NCBI RefSeq assembly: GCF_022568815.1
Contig: NZ_JAKZHX010000001.1
Span: 620,001 to 684,000 of the forward strand
Length of the DNA stretch: 64,000 bases
Source of the DNA: Undibacterium paludis
Lineage (GTDB): Bacteria > Pseudomonadota > Gammaproteobacteria > Burkholderiales > Burkholderiaceae_D
Direction: 5' to 3'
Shown here in pieces: positions 26,477-36,091 of this stretch (position 1 is the first letter of the stretch; every line of letters begins with the position of its first letter). A model generated the notes under the pieces. That model saw only the letters and a program-made list of their open reading frames with translations, did no database searches and was not told the origin of the DNA. The position numbers and the translations under genes were made by a program.

Positions 26477-27679
26477 ATGAACCGCCGCGACCTGTTAAAA
26501 GCACTATCCTTGATGTCGTCTACTGCCATGCTGGGTATCAGCAGTCAGGTGATGGCCGCCCCTGCCACACAAAACCGGCTGTTGCTGGTCTTTTTGCGTG
26601 GCGGCTATGATGCCAGTAACCTGCTGGTGCCGACATCAAGCAATTTTTATTATGAATCGCGCCCGAACATTGCGATTGCCAGGCCGGGATCAACTCCGGA
26701 TGCTGCACTCGCCCTGAATGCAGACTGGGGCCTGCACCCTGCCTTGCGTGACACGATCTACCCGATGTTCCAGCAGGGTGAAGCAGCCTTTATCCCTTTT
26801 GCGGGCACCGATGACCTGACGCGCAGCCATTTTGAAACCCAAGACAGCATAGAAATGGGCCAGCCCTTAAATGGCAGCCGCAACTTCCATTCCGGCTTCA
26901 TGAACCGTCTGGCCAAGGTGCTGGGCAACAATGGCCGGGTGACTGCGATGTCCTTCACCGACCAGTTGCCGCTGGCCATGCAGGGCAGCGCTCACATCGC
27001 CAATACGGCATTACGCAATGTCAGCAAGAACAACGTCGACCAGCGCCAGCGTGACCTGATCCTGCAGATGTATGCCAACACCAGTCTGTCACAATCCGTC
27101 AGGGACGGCTTTGCCATGCGCGATGAAGTCGCGCGCGAAATGCAGGAAGAAATGAACAGTGCCAACCGCAATGCGATTTCCACCAAGGGCTTTGAACTGG
27201 AAGCGCAAAGAATAGCCAGATTGATGCGCGAAAAATATGCGCTGGGCTTCATTGACGTCGGCGGCTGGGACACCCATGTCAACCAGGGCGGCTCCAGCGG
27301 TACCCTGGCGGTCAAGTTCGAAGAACTGGGTCGCGGCCTGGCGGCCTACCGCAAGGAGATGGGAGACAACTGGCGCAATACAACGGTGGTCGTCATCAGC
27401 GAATTTGGCCGCACCTTCCGCGAAAATGGCAAGCATGGTACTGACCATGGTCATGGCAGCGTGTACTGGGTATTGGGCGGTGGCATCAAGGGCGGACAGG
27501 TTGCCGGTGAGCAGATTGCGCTGGAAGCAGGCAAGCTGTTCCAGAACCGTGATTACCCTGTGCTCAATGAGTACCGCACTGTCCTTGGTGGCCTGTTTAG
27601 CCGTATCTATGGCTTGAATGCCAATCAGCTTGATCAGGTCTTTGCCGGTGTCAAGCCGCGTGATCTTGCTTTAGCGTAA
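26477..27679 (+). CDS. DUF1501 family exported protein
   Basis: 400-residue protein with a twin-arginine-like signal (MNRRDLLKALSLMSS) cleaved near VMAAPA. DUF1501 is related to the alkaline-phosphatase/sulfatase fold. Visible: FLRGGYDASNLLVPT, FAGTDDLTRSHFETQDSIE, DVGGWDTHVNQG, VVVISEFGRTFRENG and GTDHGHGSVYWVLGG, all at expected positions for metal-binding Asp, His and Glu residues. It is the partner of the DUF1800 gene and has a GGAG site. Its 3' end overlaps the convergent kinase gene by 29 bp. Confidence 0.88.
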   Translation: MNRRDLLKALSLMSSTAMLGISSQVMAAPATQNRLLLVFLRGGYDASNLLVPTSSNFYYESRPNIAIARPGSTPDAALALNADWGLHPALRDTIYPMFQQGEAAFIPFAGTDDLTRSHFETQDSIEMGQPLNGSRNFHSGFMNRLAKVLGNNGRVTAMSFTDQLPLAMQGSAHIANTALRNVSKNNVDQRQRDLILQMYANTSLSQSVRDGFAMRDEVAREMQEEMNSANRNAISTKGFELEAQRIARLMREKYALGFIDVGGWDTHVNQGGSSGTLAVKFEELGRGLAAYRKEMGDNWRNTTVVVISEFGRTFRENGKHGTDHGHGSVYWVLGGGIKGGQVAGEQIALEAGKLFQNRDYPVLNEYRTVLGGLFSRIYGLNANQLDQVFAGVKPRDLALA

Positions 27680-29870
27680 TCGCTTCAAATCCTGCCAGCT
27701 CATCTTTGTGCAGTGGCAGGTCTACATAGAAATGTGTCCCCGGCTGTGCCGGGTCCTCATTCATGTAGTAACCGATATCACCATGCATTTGCCGCATGAT
27801 GGCCTGGGATATGGCCAGACCCAGGCCGGTGCCGCCCTTGGCGCGGGTATCAGAAGAATCGGCTTGCGAAAACTTCTGGAACAGACGCTCACGGAAGCTT
27901 TCCGGAATACCCGAACCGTGATCAATCACTTCAATACGGATCAGGTTGTCATGCGTTTGCAAGGTCAGCACCTGCACCGCCACGCCAGGCGGCGAGTATT
28001 TGCAGGCATTTGACAAGAGGTTGGCCATCACTTGCTGGAAGCGGCCAGCGTCTACCATGACCAGGGCGGACCCGGCATTGTTTTCTATACGGATTTCCGT
28101 TTCCATGCTGTGCGCAAAACTCTGGGTATTGGCAACCGCTGTTTGCAAGAGTGTCTGCAAATTCAGCAGCTCAAACGCAAAATCCATCTTTCCGGCTTCT
28201 ATCTTCTGGATATCTAGCAGATCATTGATCAATCTGGTGAGGCTCTCACTGTTCTTGTGGGCCATGCCCAGCAAGGCGGAAATTTTTTCAGGGATGCCGC
28301 CCATGGCGCCACCGACCACCAGGCCGAGAGCCCCGCGTATGGCGGTCAATGGCGTACGCAATTCATGACTGACGGTGGAGATGAACTCGCTCTTCATCCT
28401 CTCCATCTTGCGACGCTCTGAAATATCCCTGACGATCACGATCAGTTTGCGCCGGCCCGCATGATAGTACTCACTGATGGCCAGTTCTGCCGGGAACAGG
28501 CTACCATCTTTGCGCATGCGTTCGGTTTCTGTACGCAGGCAGCCGGTTTCAAGAAATTCCTTACGGCTCATGGCCAGGCCCAGCAAATCCGGCTGGCCAG
28601 GTGGCGAGAAGAATTTGCCATTCTTGCCCACCACCTCATTGGCCGGATGGCCGTAAATCGCCACCGCCGCCGGGTTCAGTGCTTCTATCTTGCCAGTGTC
28701 ATCAATCATGATGATGCCGTCCGCAGCATTCTGGAAGATCGCCTGCAGGCGATCCGACGAATCTTTCAGGGCCAGTTGCTGTTCGGTCAGGTTCTTCAGC
28801 AGATGCGCCTGGTTACGGTTGATGACCTCGGCCTGCTGCTTTAATTCCGTCGTCATGACCAGGTCCTGTTCGCGCCGCTCAAGCAGCGTGACCAGCACAC
28901 TGAACGCCGCCACGATCGCCAGTACACCACCCATGGCAATCACCACCAGGCCAGTGCTGATCTTGCGCCAGTCGGCCAGGTATAAATCTTCGTCGACCGA
29001 GAAATTGATGATCAGCGGATATTTTTCCAGTGACTGCACGGCTGCCATGCGGGTGACCTGCTTGCCGCCGTCAGCCATACGCGAATTATTGGTAATGATG
29101 ATACCAGCCTTCTTTTTTTGCTCATGCACTAGTTGATAGGTACTGCCGGTCAGGTTCTTCATGCCCATGACAGCACTGCTTTCGGGCCAGCGCGCCAGGT
29201 AGGTAAAGTCATTCCTCAGCAAACCGATGGAAGCATGGCCGTCAGCGCTGAGTTTTTCGTAAAACTGTGAATAAAAGGAAGGTGACATACCGAGTATCAC
29301 GACACCGATGAATTCACCATCGCTGCCGGTCAGCCTGTGACTGAGAAAAAACATCCATTTACCGGTAGTCTTGCTGCGTACTGACGAACTGAGGTAAATA
29401 CCCTGTACAGGATTGTCGCGCTGGACAATAAAATAATCGCGATCTGCCAGGCTATAGGTCGGCGCAGGAAAACTGCGTGAGGTATTGATGACATTGCCGT
29501 TCACATCGAGTACAGAAATCACTTCGACCGCTGGTGACAGTGCCGCTTTTTCACGCAGGAACTGGTGAAAATCATGGGTAGATAATTTGCCTGTCAGGTA
29601 TTCGGCACTGACGCTCCAGCGGTCCTGTATGCGCTCAGAGATACTGTCTAGGGCTGTATAGGCAAAATCCATTTGCTGGCTGACGGTTTCTGCCAGCACG
29701 ATACTGAAAGTCTCGGTCTGCTTTTCCCATTTGCCGGTTTCCTGCACACGCAGCATCCAGACCGCCGTTGCCGTACCGACGATAATGGCCAGCACCAGGC
29801 AAGCTGCCAGCGCAATGGCTAAACGACTGGTGGGCAATCCCGCTGGCTTCATTTCATGTGGTCCGGTCAT
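27651..29870 (-). CDS. membrane sensor histidine kinase (dCache-like, PAS, HisKA, HATPase)
   Basis: 739-residue kinase. A first membrane helix (about 15-37), a periplasmic ~250-residue Cache-type sensing domain (DVNGNVINTSRSFPAPTYSLADRDYF is typical), a second helix (about 300-320), a coiled coil, a PAS domain (about 370-480, LQAIFQNAADGIIMIDDTGK), then HisKA with VSHELRTPLTA (phospho-His) and the HATPase N box (LLSNACKYSP) and G boxes (HGSGIP, GGTGLGLAIS). All catalytic residues are present. No response regulator gene is adjacent, so it is an orphan. Cache domains bind amino or organic acids, but the ligand is unknown. Confidence 0.88.
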   Translation of the reverse strand: MTGPHEMKPAGLPTSRLAIALAACLVLAIIVGTATAVWMLRVQETGKWEKQTETFSIVLAETVSQQMDFAYTALDSISERIQDRWSVSAEYLTGKLSTHDFHQFLREKAALSPAVEVISVLDVNGNVINTSRSFPAPTYSLADRDYFIVQRDNPVQGIYLSSSVRSKTTGKWMFFLSHRLTGSDGEFIGVVILGMSPSFYSQFYEKLSADGHASIGLLRNDFTYLARWPESSAVMGMKNLTGSTYQLVHEQKKKAGIIITNNSRMADGGKQVTRMAAVQSLEKYPLIINFSVDEDLYLADWRKISTGLVVIAMGGVLAIVAAFSVLVTLLERREQDLVMTTELKQQAEVINRNQAHLLKNLTEQQLALKDSSDRLQAIFQNAADGIIMIDDTGKIEALNPAAVAIYGHPANEVVGKNGKFFSPPGQPDLLGLAMSRKEFLETGCLRTETERMRKDGSLFPAELAISEYYHAGRRKLIVIVRDISERRKMERMKSEFISTVSHELRTPLTAIRGALGLVVGGAMGGIPEKISALLGMAHKNSESLTRLINDLLDIQKIEAGKMDFAFELLNLQTLLQTAVANTQSFAHSMETEIRIENNAGSALVMVDAGRFQQVMANLLSNACKYSPPGVAVQVLTLQTHDNLIRIEVIDHGSGIPESFRERLFQKFSQADSSDTRAKGGTGLGLAISQAIMRQMHGDIGYYMNEDPAQPGTHFYVDLPLHKDELAGFEAITLKQDHAA

Positions 29871-30380
29871 GCAAAAAAGCTGATCTTGTCCTTGTGCTCA
29901 GGCCTTACACAGAATAGGAAGTGTGATGGCACCCGCATCTTGCCTGAATTGAATTATGTATTCAGAAGTGCAAGCACTTCCCGCTCCCATCATCATAAAG
30001 CAAAGCTGCATGGAAGACATATTCTATCCCAGCACGGGCGTGCAAAAGCAGCAATACCAGGTTTTCCCCCATTTAGTGAGAACGCGCCGCGTCTATGTTG
30101 CCCATATTGCCAGTCTCAGGTTTGCCCGACTATAAAACAATATAAAGAAAACATGTGAAATTGCCCAGCAGACAGAATCTTTGCAGACGATTTACCACGG
30201 TTTCACTGAAGAAATCATATATTTCTGTCAAAAACATCGCGGAAATGTTACGGTTTTATTGCTATCAAACAAACGCACAACAATAGCTTTTCGTAAACGG
30301 CGAAATCGGAAAGGCAGATGCCAAATCAATGCCCTGTCTCCTTTTTCGTCAGATGCCAAGCACAGAAAGGGAGCACATCA
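29871..30380. other. 510-bp intergenic region
   Basis: Separates the divergent kinase and DUF1161 genes. Several short frames are open but none has a ribosome site and protein-like composition. No repeat or RNA recognised; presumably two promoters. Confidence 0.4.
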
Positions 30381-30638
30381 ATGAGAATAAGCGTTTTGAT
30401 CAAAGGCCTGGCAATCAGCGTGTTGCTCTGCACCACACCGGCGTGGGCAGAAATCACTTCTTGTGAAACCATTAAAGACAAGGTAGCTGCCAAGCTTGAG
30501 CGTAAAGGTGTCAACAATTACACCCTGGAAGTTGTATCAAAGGATACGGAAACCAAATTACGCGTCGTTGGCTCTTGTGAAGGCGGCAAGAAAAAAATCA
30601 TCTACAAAAAAACCAAGGGCAAAGCCGAAGAATAATCC
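30381..30638 (+). CDS. DUF1161 family small periplasmic protein
   Basis: 84-residue protein with a Sec signal peptide ending PAWA. The mature ~60 residues match DUF1161: TSCETIKDKVAAKLERKGV, YTLEVV and VVGSCEGGKKKIIYKK, including the two conserved cysteines that should form a disulfide. An AAAGGGAG site precedes the ATG at 30381. Role unknown; homologues are envelope proteins induced in stress in some bacteria. Confidence 0.85.
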
Positions 30639-30674
30639 CTCTGGCCGCGCCTACGTATCCTGATCGGACCTGTT

Positions 30675-31202
30675 TCAGGTCTGGTCGCTCTGGATTGCGC
30701 CCGTCAACTCCCTGTACATATATGTTGCCAGCCCGGTATAGCTGCCCAGCTTTGCCCGTTGGTCCTCGTCAGGGTCTTCGAATTCAGCGAAACCCAGGCG
30801 CTGCCAATAGGTCTGCGTGCTCTGCACTGAAACCAGGCAAGCATACCGCCATCCTTGCCGGCGCGCATAGTCAAGCGCAACATCAAGCAGCAAGCTTGCC
30901 ACACCACGCCCACCATGCCGGGGCTCCACGGCCATGTCATGCAGGTAAAGTGCATTGGCCGGATCAGCGACCGCGAATTCATGCCCCAGAGCAGAAATCC
31001 TGCCAGCCAGGGACGGGTAAGCCGCCAGATAGGCAATCACCTGGCGGCCTTCTTCCGCCACCCAGGCGGTTGCGGGTGCTGCAGCCAGGCGTGCTGCAAG
31101 TACATCCTCGGCTTCTACCATGGCGGGGACATAGGCGAATGTCTGTATCCGGAAAACTGCAGCCAGATCTGCTGCCTGCATGGGGCGCACCAACACTGTC
31201 AT
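30675..31202 (-). CDS. GNAT family N-acetyltransferase
   Basis: 175-residue acetyltransferase fold. Motif A for acetyl-CoA binding is visible (LHDMAVEPRHGGRGVASLLL, about 102-120), and the terminal motif B with Tyr/Trp (TYWQRLGFAEF, about 143-153). Acceptor unknown. It follows a small lipoprotein gene on the same strand with an 18-bp gap, probably cotranscribed. Confidence 0.85.
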   Translation of the reverse strand: MTVLVRPMQAADLAAVFRIQTFAYVPAMVEAEDVLAARLAAAPATAWVAEEGRQVIAYLAAYPSLAGRISALGHEFAVADPANALYLHDMAVEPRHGGRGVASLLLDVALDYARRQGWRYACLVSVQSTQTYWQRLGFAEFEDPDEDQRAKLGSYTGLATYMYRELTGAIQSDQT

Positions 31203-31220
31203 GCCTGATCTGCTTCGCTC

Positions 31221-31562
31221 TTATTTTTCTGACTTGGCGCTGGCGGAGGAACTTGCCTCTTCCGCTTTTACCGGTATTTCTGATTTTGCCAGCTCGGGTT
31301 TGACCACTTCTATCTTGTTTTCACGCATATAGTCATTCATTTCTTTCCAGCCTGCATAAACTGCCGAGCGTGACGCGTCCGGATTGAGGGCATAGCAATC
31401 TTCGATCGCCCGGCCAGCATGACGGCAGGCACTACCGGTCGCACGCGCATCTGACTCGCGTGCCGCGGCCTCTCTGGCTGGATCAGGCAAGCCCAGGCGG
31501 TCGCAAGCAGTCAGCGATGTCAACATGAGCAGGGAAATGCCAACAATAGTAGGGAATGACAT
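31221..31562 (-). CDS. small lipoprotein
   Basis: 113-residue protein starting at the ATG at 31562. The lipobox LTSLTAC gives a lipidated Cys at about residue 20. The mature protein has two further cysteines (SACRHAGRAIEDCY), which may form a disulfide, and an acidic/Lys-rich tail (EEASSSASAKSEK). No family recognised. Upstream gene of a likely two-gene unit with the GNAT acetyltransferase. Confidence 0.65.
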   Translation of the reverse strand: MSFPTIVGISLLMLTSLTACDRLGLPDPAREAAARESDARATGSACRHAGRAIEDCYALNPDASRSAVYAGWKEMNDYMRENKIEVVKPELAKSEIPVKAEEASSSASAKSEK

Positions 31563-31893
31563 CAAAGCACCAGAAAAATTGAAATAAACCGCACCGCGCA
31601 ACCCTTATATGATAACCCAGTGTACATCCTGGCAGAGCAGCTTGAATGCACGGGCAGATGGCAAAATACCTGCCAGTTCAGCAGCTTGGCAGCTTATTGC
31701 GAGACATACGGAGATAAAAACGCATAAAGCCATTATCATGTCGGCTGCCAGGGAGTGTTGACGTCAAACCTCTCTGGCAGCCAACGTGCGAATATGCACA
31801 GGCAAAAGAGTCCATGCATGTCTGCCCATTATTGAACTGCATGACCTTTACGGCAAGAAATGCCGCAAACATGAATACTATCGAGCAAATTTA

Positions 31894-32412
31894 ATGATGT
31901 CCGCTTCCAAACTCCCTTCCCTTGGCCGTCTGTTCCTGCTTGCAGGCGTTTTTTTTGCCGCCGCCTGCAGCCCCAAATTTGACTGGCGTGACGCCCGCGG
32001 CAGCGACGCCCCATACACCATATTAATGCCCGGCAAGCCCTTGAGCGATAGCAAGGACTTGCAACTGGAGGGTGTAAGCCTGAAGATGCACATGCTGGCT
32101 GCAGAAGTCGAAGGTATCAGTTTTGCGGTTGGCAGCACCAAAGTGGATGATGCAGCCAAGGCCGGGCAGATCATGGCAGCCATGAAAAATGGCATGATCA
32201 AAAATATACAGGGCACAAGCGACAGCACCAAAACCATAGCGCCAGACATGGTGGAAGTACGCGGCAAACTGGGAAATGGCACACCGGTACTGATGGTAGG
32301 ACGTTTTCTGACACACGGCCCCTGGGTCTATCAGGTGATACTACTGGGCCAAGAAAAAAACATCAAGCCTGAAGTCATCGACACCTTCATGACATCTTTC
32401 AAGGCAAATTGA
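31894..32412 (+). CDS. lipoprotein of unknown function
   Basis: 172-residue lipoprotein with a lipobox (FFAAACSP, Cys about residue 24). The mature domain (PYTILMPGKPLSDSKDLQLE and VEVRGKLGNGTPVLMVGRF, closing DTFMTSFKAN) has the pattern of a small periplasmic domain of the PsbP-like/DUF1795 fold (inference from the opening 'ILMPGKP' and the 'DTFMTSFK' end). Two adjacent ATGs begin the frame at 31894. The frame is open 36 codons upstream but without features. Confidence 0.65.
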   Translation: MMSASKLPSLGRLFLLAGVFFAAACSPKFDWRDARGSDAPYTILMPGKPLSDSKDLQLEGVSLKMHMLAAEVEGISFAVGSTKVDDAAKAGQIMAAMKNGMIKNIQGTSDSTKTIAPDMVEVRGKLGNGTPVLMVGRFLTHGPWVYQVILLGQEKNIKPEVIDTFMTSFKAN

Positions 32413-32590
32413 ATCAACAATCTGACACAATAATCTGAAACGACAAATACGCAATTTGGGATTATTATATAAACAGCGGGACAGGCATGGCGTATGCAGC
32501 AAATACCATATTGGCATCTGGTGCCTGATGTTGCCTGGTATTGCCTGATCTCTGCGCTTTCACAATCCTTTTACAAAAGGGGAAAAGTTC

Positions 32591-32935
32591 ATGCTGATCA
32601 CGTTTAAATCCAAAGCTGCTACCGAAATCACCATGTACAAGGAACACGCGCGCCGCATCCTGGATCTGCTGCACAAAGACGTGGAGCGCGGCATTATCAC
32701 GCCTCCTGAATTACCTCAGGCGATACAAAAAATCGAAGCTGCTGTTGCAGAAAGCAAGGCCCACCCTATCTCTGACGAAGTCAGCCGTGATATTAACGCC
32801 CACCATAATGAAAATGGTGATGACAACGAGCACGAACAACCAGAGCCTGTGAGCTTTGCGACACGGGTGTTCCCCGTACTGGAAATGCTGCACGCAGCCA
32901 ATAAAATGCAGCGTGAAGTGATGTGGGGCGTATAA
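32591..32935 (+). CDS. DUF1840 domain-containing protein
   Basis: 114-residue soluble protein of the betaproteobacterial DUF1840 family: MLITFKSKAATEITMYKEHA opening, GIITPPELP and the C-terminal FPVLEMLHAANKMQREVMWGV. A His/Asn-rich linker lies in the middle. Function unknown. It is followed 4 bp later by the lipase-like gene, so the two are probably cotranscribed. Confidence 0.88.
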   Translation: MLITFKSKAATEITMYKEHARRILDLLHKDVERGIITPPELPQAIQKIEAAVAESKAHPISDEVSRDINAHHNENGDDNEHEQPEPVSFATRVFPVLEMLHAANKMQREVMWGV

Positions 32936-32939
32936 AACC

Positions 32940-33845
32940 ATGACTTCCCACGTAGACAATACCAGGGAATTCGAACTCAAGACCGACGACGGCCAGGCAT
33001 TGTTTATACGTGACTGGCCACTCGCCGGCAGTAATCATCAGCAATTACAACAGGGTGTGGTCATCATGCATGGCCTGGGCGAACACTGTGGCCGCTATGC
33101 CCATGTTGCCAGATTTTTCAATGCCCTCGGTTTTGTGGTGCGCAGCTATGATCATCGCGGTCATGGTCAGTCTGACGGCGCGAGCGGTGACGTGCCCGAC
33201 TCGACCTGCCTGTTGCGTGATGCGCAAGTGGTCATCAATGATTTCAGCCAGCAGTTGTCAGGGCCGCCGATCTTGCTGGGCCATAGCATGGGCGGCCTGT
33301 TCGCTGCCCGTTATGCTCTCGAACAATTATCCCCTTTGCGTGCGCTGATATTGTCTTCACCGGCGCTGGCAATACGCATGTCGGCCTTCCAGCATGGTTT
33401 GCTGAAGGTGGCATCGAGCCTGATACCCGGGGTGGGCCTGCCGAATGGCTTGCAAACCCGTTACCTGTCCCATGATGGCGAAGTCGTCATCGCCTACCAG
33501 AATGACGCCCTGGTGCATACACGCCTGAGCGCCCGCCTGCTGACGAGCATGTTGCAAGCCATGGATTTTTGTCATGCACATGCCGCTGAACTGAATATTC
33601 CATTACTACTGATGGTGGCCGGCGATGATCACCTGGTCGATCCCGCAGGCAGTCGCCGTTTCCATGAAAAACTGACTGGCAGTGCAGTCAGTTCTGCAGC
33701 CAGTTTATATAGCGCTCATTACTATCCAGAGTTTTATCACGAAATATTTAATGAACTCGATGCCACCAGGGTTTTTGATGATTTGCGTACCTGGCTGGAA
33801 TTACAAAAATTTACCCCTGTAGAAGTTATCCAGCAAGCGGCCTGA
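32940..33845 (+). CDS. alpha/beta hydrolase, monoacylglycerol lipase-like
   Basis: 301-residue serine hydrolase of the S33/'hydrolase_4' family. Visible: oxyanion region IMHGLGEHCGRY (about 41), SYDHRGHGQSDG, nucleophile elbow GHSMGG (Ser about 115), acid ADDHLVDPAGS (about 227) and catalytic His in YPEFYHEIFNE (about 266). It hydrolyses mono- or lysophospholipid-type esters in homologues; the actual substrate is unknown. Second gene after DUF1840. Confidence 0.88.
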   Translation: MTSHVDNTREFELKTDDGQALFIRDWPLAGSNHQQLQQGVVIMHGLGEHCGRYAHVARFFNALGFVVRSYDHRGHGQSDGASGDVPDSTCLLRDAQVVINDFSQQLSGPPILLGHSMGGLFAARYALEQLSPLRALILSSPALAIRMSAFQHGLLKVASSLIPGVGLPNGLQTRYLSHDGEVVIAYQNDALVHTRLSARLLTSMLQAMDFCHAHAAELNIPLLLMVAGDDHLVDPAGSRRFHEKLTGSAVSSAASLYSAHYYPEFYHEIFNELDATRVFDDLRTWLELQKFTPVEVIQQAA

Positions 33846-34025
33846 AGCAGATTGCAAAGTGGTGCGCGTCCAGTAAAAAGCCTGGGGTAAGCGGCAAGGC
33901 TGTTACACTACGTGCCCAAAGCTGGGATCGCGCTGTCGTTTTGTGTTGCGCACCTGGTTGGCGTATCCGCATAAAATTGCTATAAATGCATTTATGCACA
34001 GTAATCGAATTGATTGAACAAGAAT

Positions 34026-35447
34026 ATGCAAGAACAACCAAGAAAAATCCTGGGCAAACCTGCCAAACCGGGCCGTACCACGGCAACCAGGGCAAACACC
34101 GCGCCCGTGGCGGCAGAATTCCAGTCCGTTGATGTCAAGCTTGACTCCCTGGCTTTCAGCCTGACCGGTGCAGCACAGGCAGTTGCCTATGTATTGGAAG
34201 GCACGGCCCTGCCCCAGGCCCTGTCGCGCGTATTCGCACAAACCAACACCCAGCCACAGGCCCGCGGCGCCATCCAGGATATTTCTTACCGCACCATGCG
34301 CCAGGTAGGCCGGGTCGATGCCCTGCTCAAGGTCATGACCAACAAGACGCCAGAGCCGGCGCTGCTCTATGGTTTGCTGTGTTGCGCACTGACTTTGCTG
34401 GTTGGTAATGACGGCGATGAAAGTCCGGCCTATGAAGAATTTGTCGTGGTTGACCAGGCGGTCACTGCTGCGACGTCCAGTCCGCACATGGTATTTGCCA
34501 AGGGTATGGTGAATGCGGTCTTGCGTCGTTACCTGCGTGAAAAAGACGAATTATTGAAGCTGGTCATGAAGCAACCGGCAGCAGCCTGGAATTACCCGCA
34601 ATGGTGGGTAGACCAGTGCAAGGCGGCCTATCCGCAAGACTGGCAAGCCATTTTACGATGTGGCAATCATGCCCCGCCACTGACTTTGCGTGTGAATCAG
34701 CGCATGGGCACCACCGCCGCCTACCTGCAGCTATTAGCCAATCAGCAGATTGCTGCCAGCCAGATTGGCCCGTTTGCCGTACGTCTGGCCAGGCCCATAC
34801 CTGTGCAACAGATACCAGGTTTTAACGAAGGCCGGGTCTCGGTACAGGATGCTGCAGCCCAGCTGGCAGCTCCCCTGCTCGATGTACAGGACGGTATGCG
34901 TGTGCTGGATGCCTGCGCCGCGCCCGGTGGCAAAACCTGTCATCTGCTGGAAATGGCCGACGTTGAATTGACGGCGCTGGACACCGATCCTGCCCGTATC
35001 GCCCGCATCCATGAAAACCTGGCGCGCCTGAAACTGTATGCCAGCATCAAGGAAGGGGACGCCAGCCGCCTCAACTGGTGGGACACCCAGCCGTACGACC
35101 GCATACTGGCCGACGTGCCCTGTACCGCTTCTGGTGTAGTACGCCGTCATCCCGACAGTCGCTGGCTGCGGCGCAAGACCGATGCCGCCCAGCTGACTGC
35201 CCTGTCAGCCCGCATACTCGACAATTTGTGGCGCACGCTGAAACCTGGTGGAAAGATGCTGATGGTCACCTGCTCCATCTGGCCCATGGAATCAGAAAAC
35301 CAGGCGACCGCCTTTGCCAGCCGCAACGCTGCAATACGCCTTGATGCACCTGGGCAACTGCTCCCGACAATAGCCACGACGTCCGAAAGCAACAACGAAC
35401 ATGACGGTTTGTTCTATGCATTGTTTCAAAAACCACTGCAAAATTAA
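34026..35447 (+). CDS. rsmB: 16S rRNA (cytosine-967-C5)-methyltransferase RsmB
   Basis: 473-residue enzyme that methylates C967 of 16S rRNA. The N-terminal NusB-like RNA-binding domain (about 40-170) is followed by the Rossmann methyltransferase domain: SAM motif DACAAPGGKT (about 300), acidic DTDPAR, motif IV DVPCTASGV with one catalytic Cys, and motif VI VTCSIWP with the second. Both cysteines are present, so it should be active. The ATG at 34026 is preferred to the TTG four codons upstream. It heads the conserved Burkholderiales unit rsmB-DUF4390-ntrY-ntrX. Confidence 0.93.
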   Translation: MQEQPRKILGKPAKPGRTTATRANTAPVAAEFQSVDVKLDSLAFSLTGAAQAVAYVLEGTALPQALSRVFAQTNTQPQARGAIQDISYRTMRQVGRVDALLKVMTNKTPEPALLYGLLCCALTLLVGNDGDESPAYEEFVVVDQAVTAATSSPHMVFAKGMVNAVLRRYLREKDELLKLVMKQPAAAWNYPQWWVDQCKAAYPQDWQAILRCGNHAPPLTLRVNQRMGTTAAYLQLLANQQIAASQIGPFAVRLARPIPVQQIPGFNEGRVSVQDAAAQLAAPLLDVQDGMRVLDACAAPGGKTCHLLEMADVELTALDTDPARIARIHENLARLKLYASIKEGDASRLNWWDTQPYDRILADVPCTASGVVRRHPDSRWLRRKTDAAQLTALSARILDNLWRTLKPGGKMLMVTCSIWPMESENQATAFASRNAAIRLDAPGQLLPTIATTSESNNEHDGLFYALFQKPLQN

Positions 35448-35503
35448 CGAATGCCAACAAGTTCAAGCTATCATTAGCAGACTTTTGTTTTCGCATTGAT
35501 TGC

Positions 35504-36091
35504 ATGATCCGACGTTTCGCTTCCCTGCTGCGCCAATTTAGCCTGACTTTGATGTTGGCGATATTGGCATTGGCGTTCGTCCCTGCCGTCCAGGCTGCGG
35601 ATGTGGAAGTAAAGTCAGCCAGGGTCGAGGCCAGTGATGAAGGTTACCGTCTGGCTGCGAGCTTTGCCCTGGAGCTCAGCGACGGCCTGCGCAAGGCCAT
35701 CAGGGATGGCATCCCGGTATCATTTACCACCGAAGTCGAGCTGACACGTTCACGCTGGTACTGGGTGGATGAAAAAGTCGTGCGCAGTGAATATACCGTC
35801 AGGATTGCCTATAATGAATGGACCCAGCAATATACGGCGACCATCAACAATGGCCTGCAGCAGACTTTCCCCTCTCTTGATGCGGCACTCAATCTGGTCA
35901 CGCGGCCCAACCGCTGGCTGATTGCCGACAAATCCATCCTGGCTGCTGGCGCCAACTACAATGCGGCTGTGCAATTGCGCATGGGTTTGAGCAAGATCCC
36001 CATGCATTTGCAGATACCGAGCTTCAATGACAGTCACTGGAGTCAAAAGACCGAGTGGAAGCGTTTTTCCTTCAAGGCTGACGACAAGTGA
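35504..36091 (+). CDS. DUF4390 domain-containing exported protein
   Basis: 195-residue protein with a Sec signal peptide (cleavage near VQAAD). The mature part is the DUF4390 beta-rich domain: FALELSDGLRKAIRDGIPV, FTTEVELTRSRWYWVDEKV, PSLDAALNLVTRPNRW and PIHLQI-like PMHLQIPSF. It lies between rsmB and ntrY and overlaps the ntrY start by 4 bases, a conserved order. The role is probably linked to envelope sensing by NtrY; not demonstrated. Confidence 0.9.
   Translation: MIRRFASLLRQFSLTLMLAILALAFVPAVQAADVEVKSARVEASDEGYRLAASFALELSDGLRKAIRDGIPVSFTTEVELTRSRWYWVDEKVVRSEYTVRIAYNEWTQQYTATINNGLQQTFPSLDAALNLVTRPNRWLIADKSILAAGANYNAAVQLRMGLSKIPMHLQIPSFNDSHWSQKTEWKRFSFKADDK

Noticed and set aside
30181..30384. 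67-codon plus-strand frame before the DUF1161 gene
   Set aside because: No ribosome site and no protein-like pattern; the intergenic region looks non-coding.
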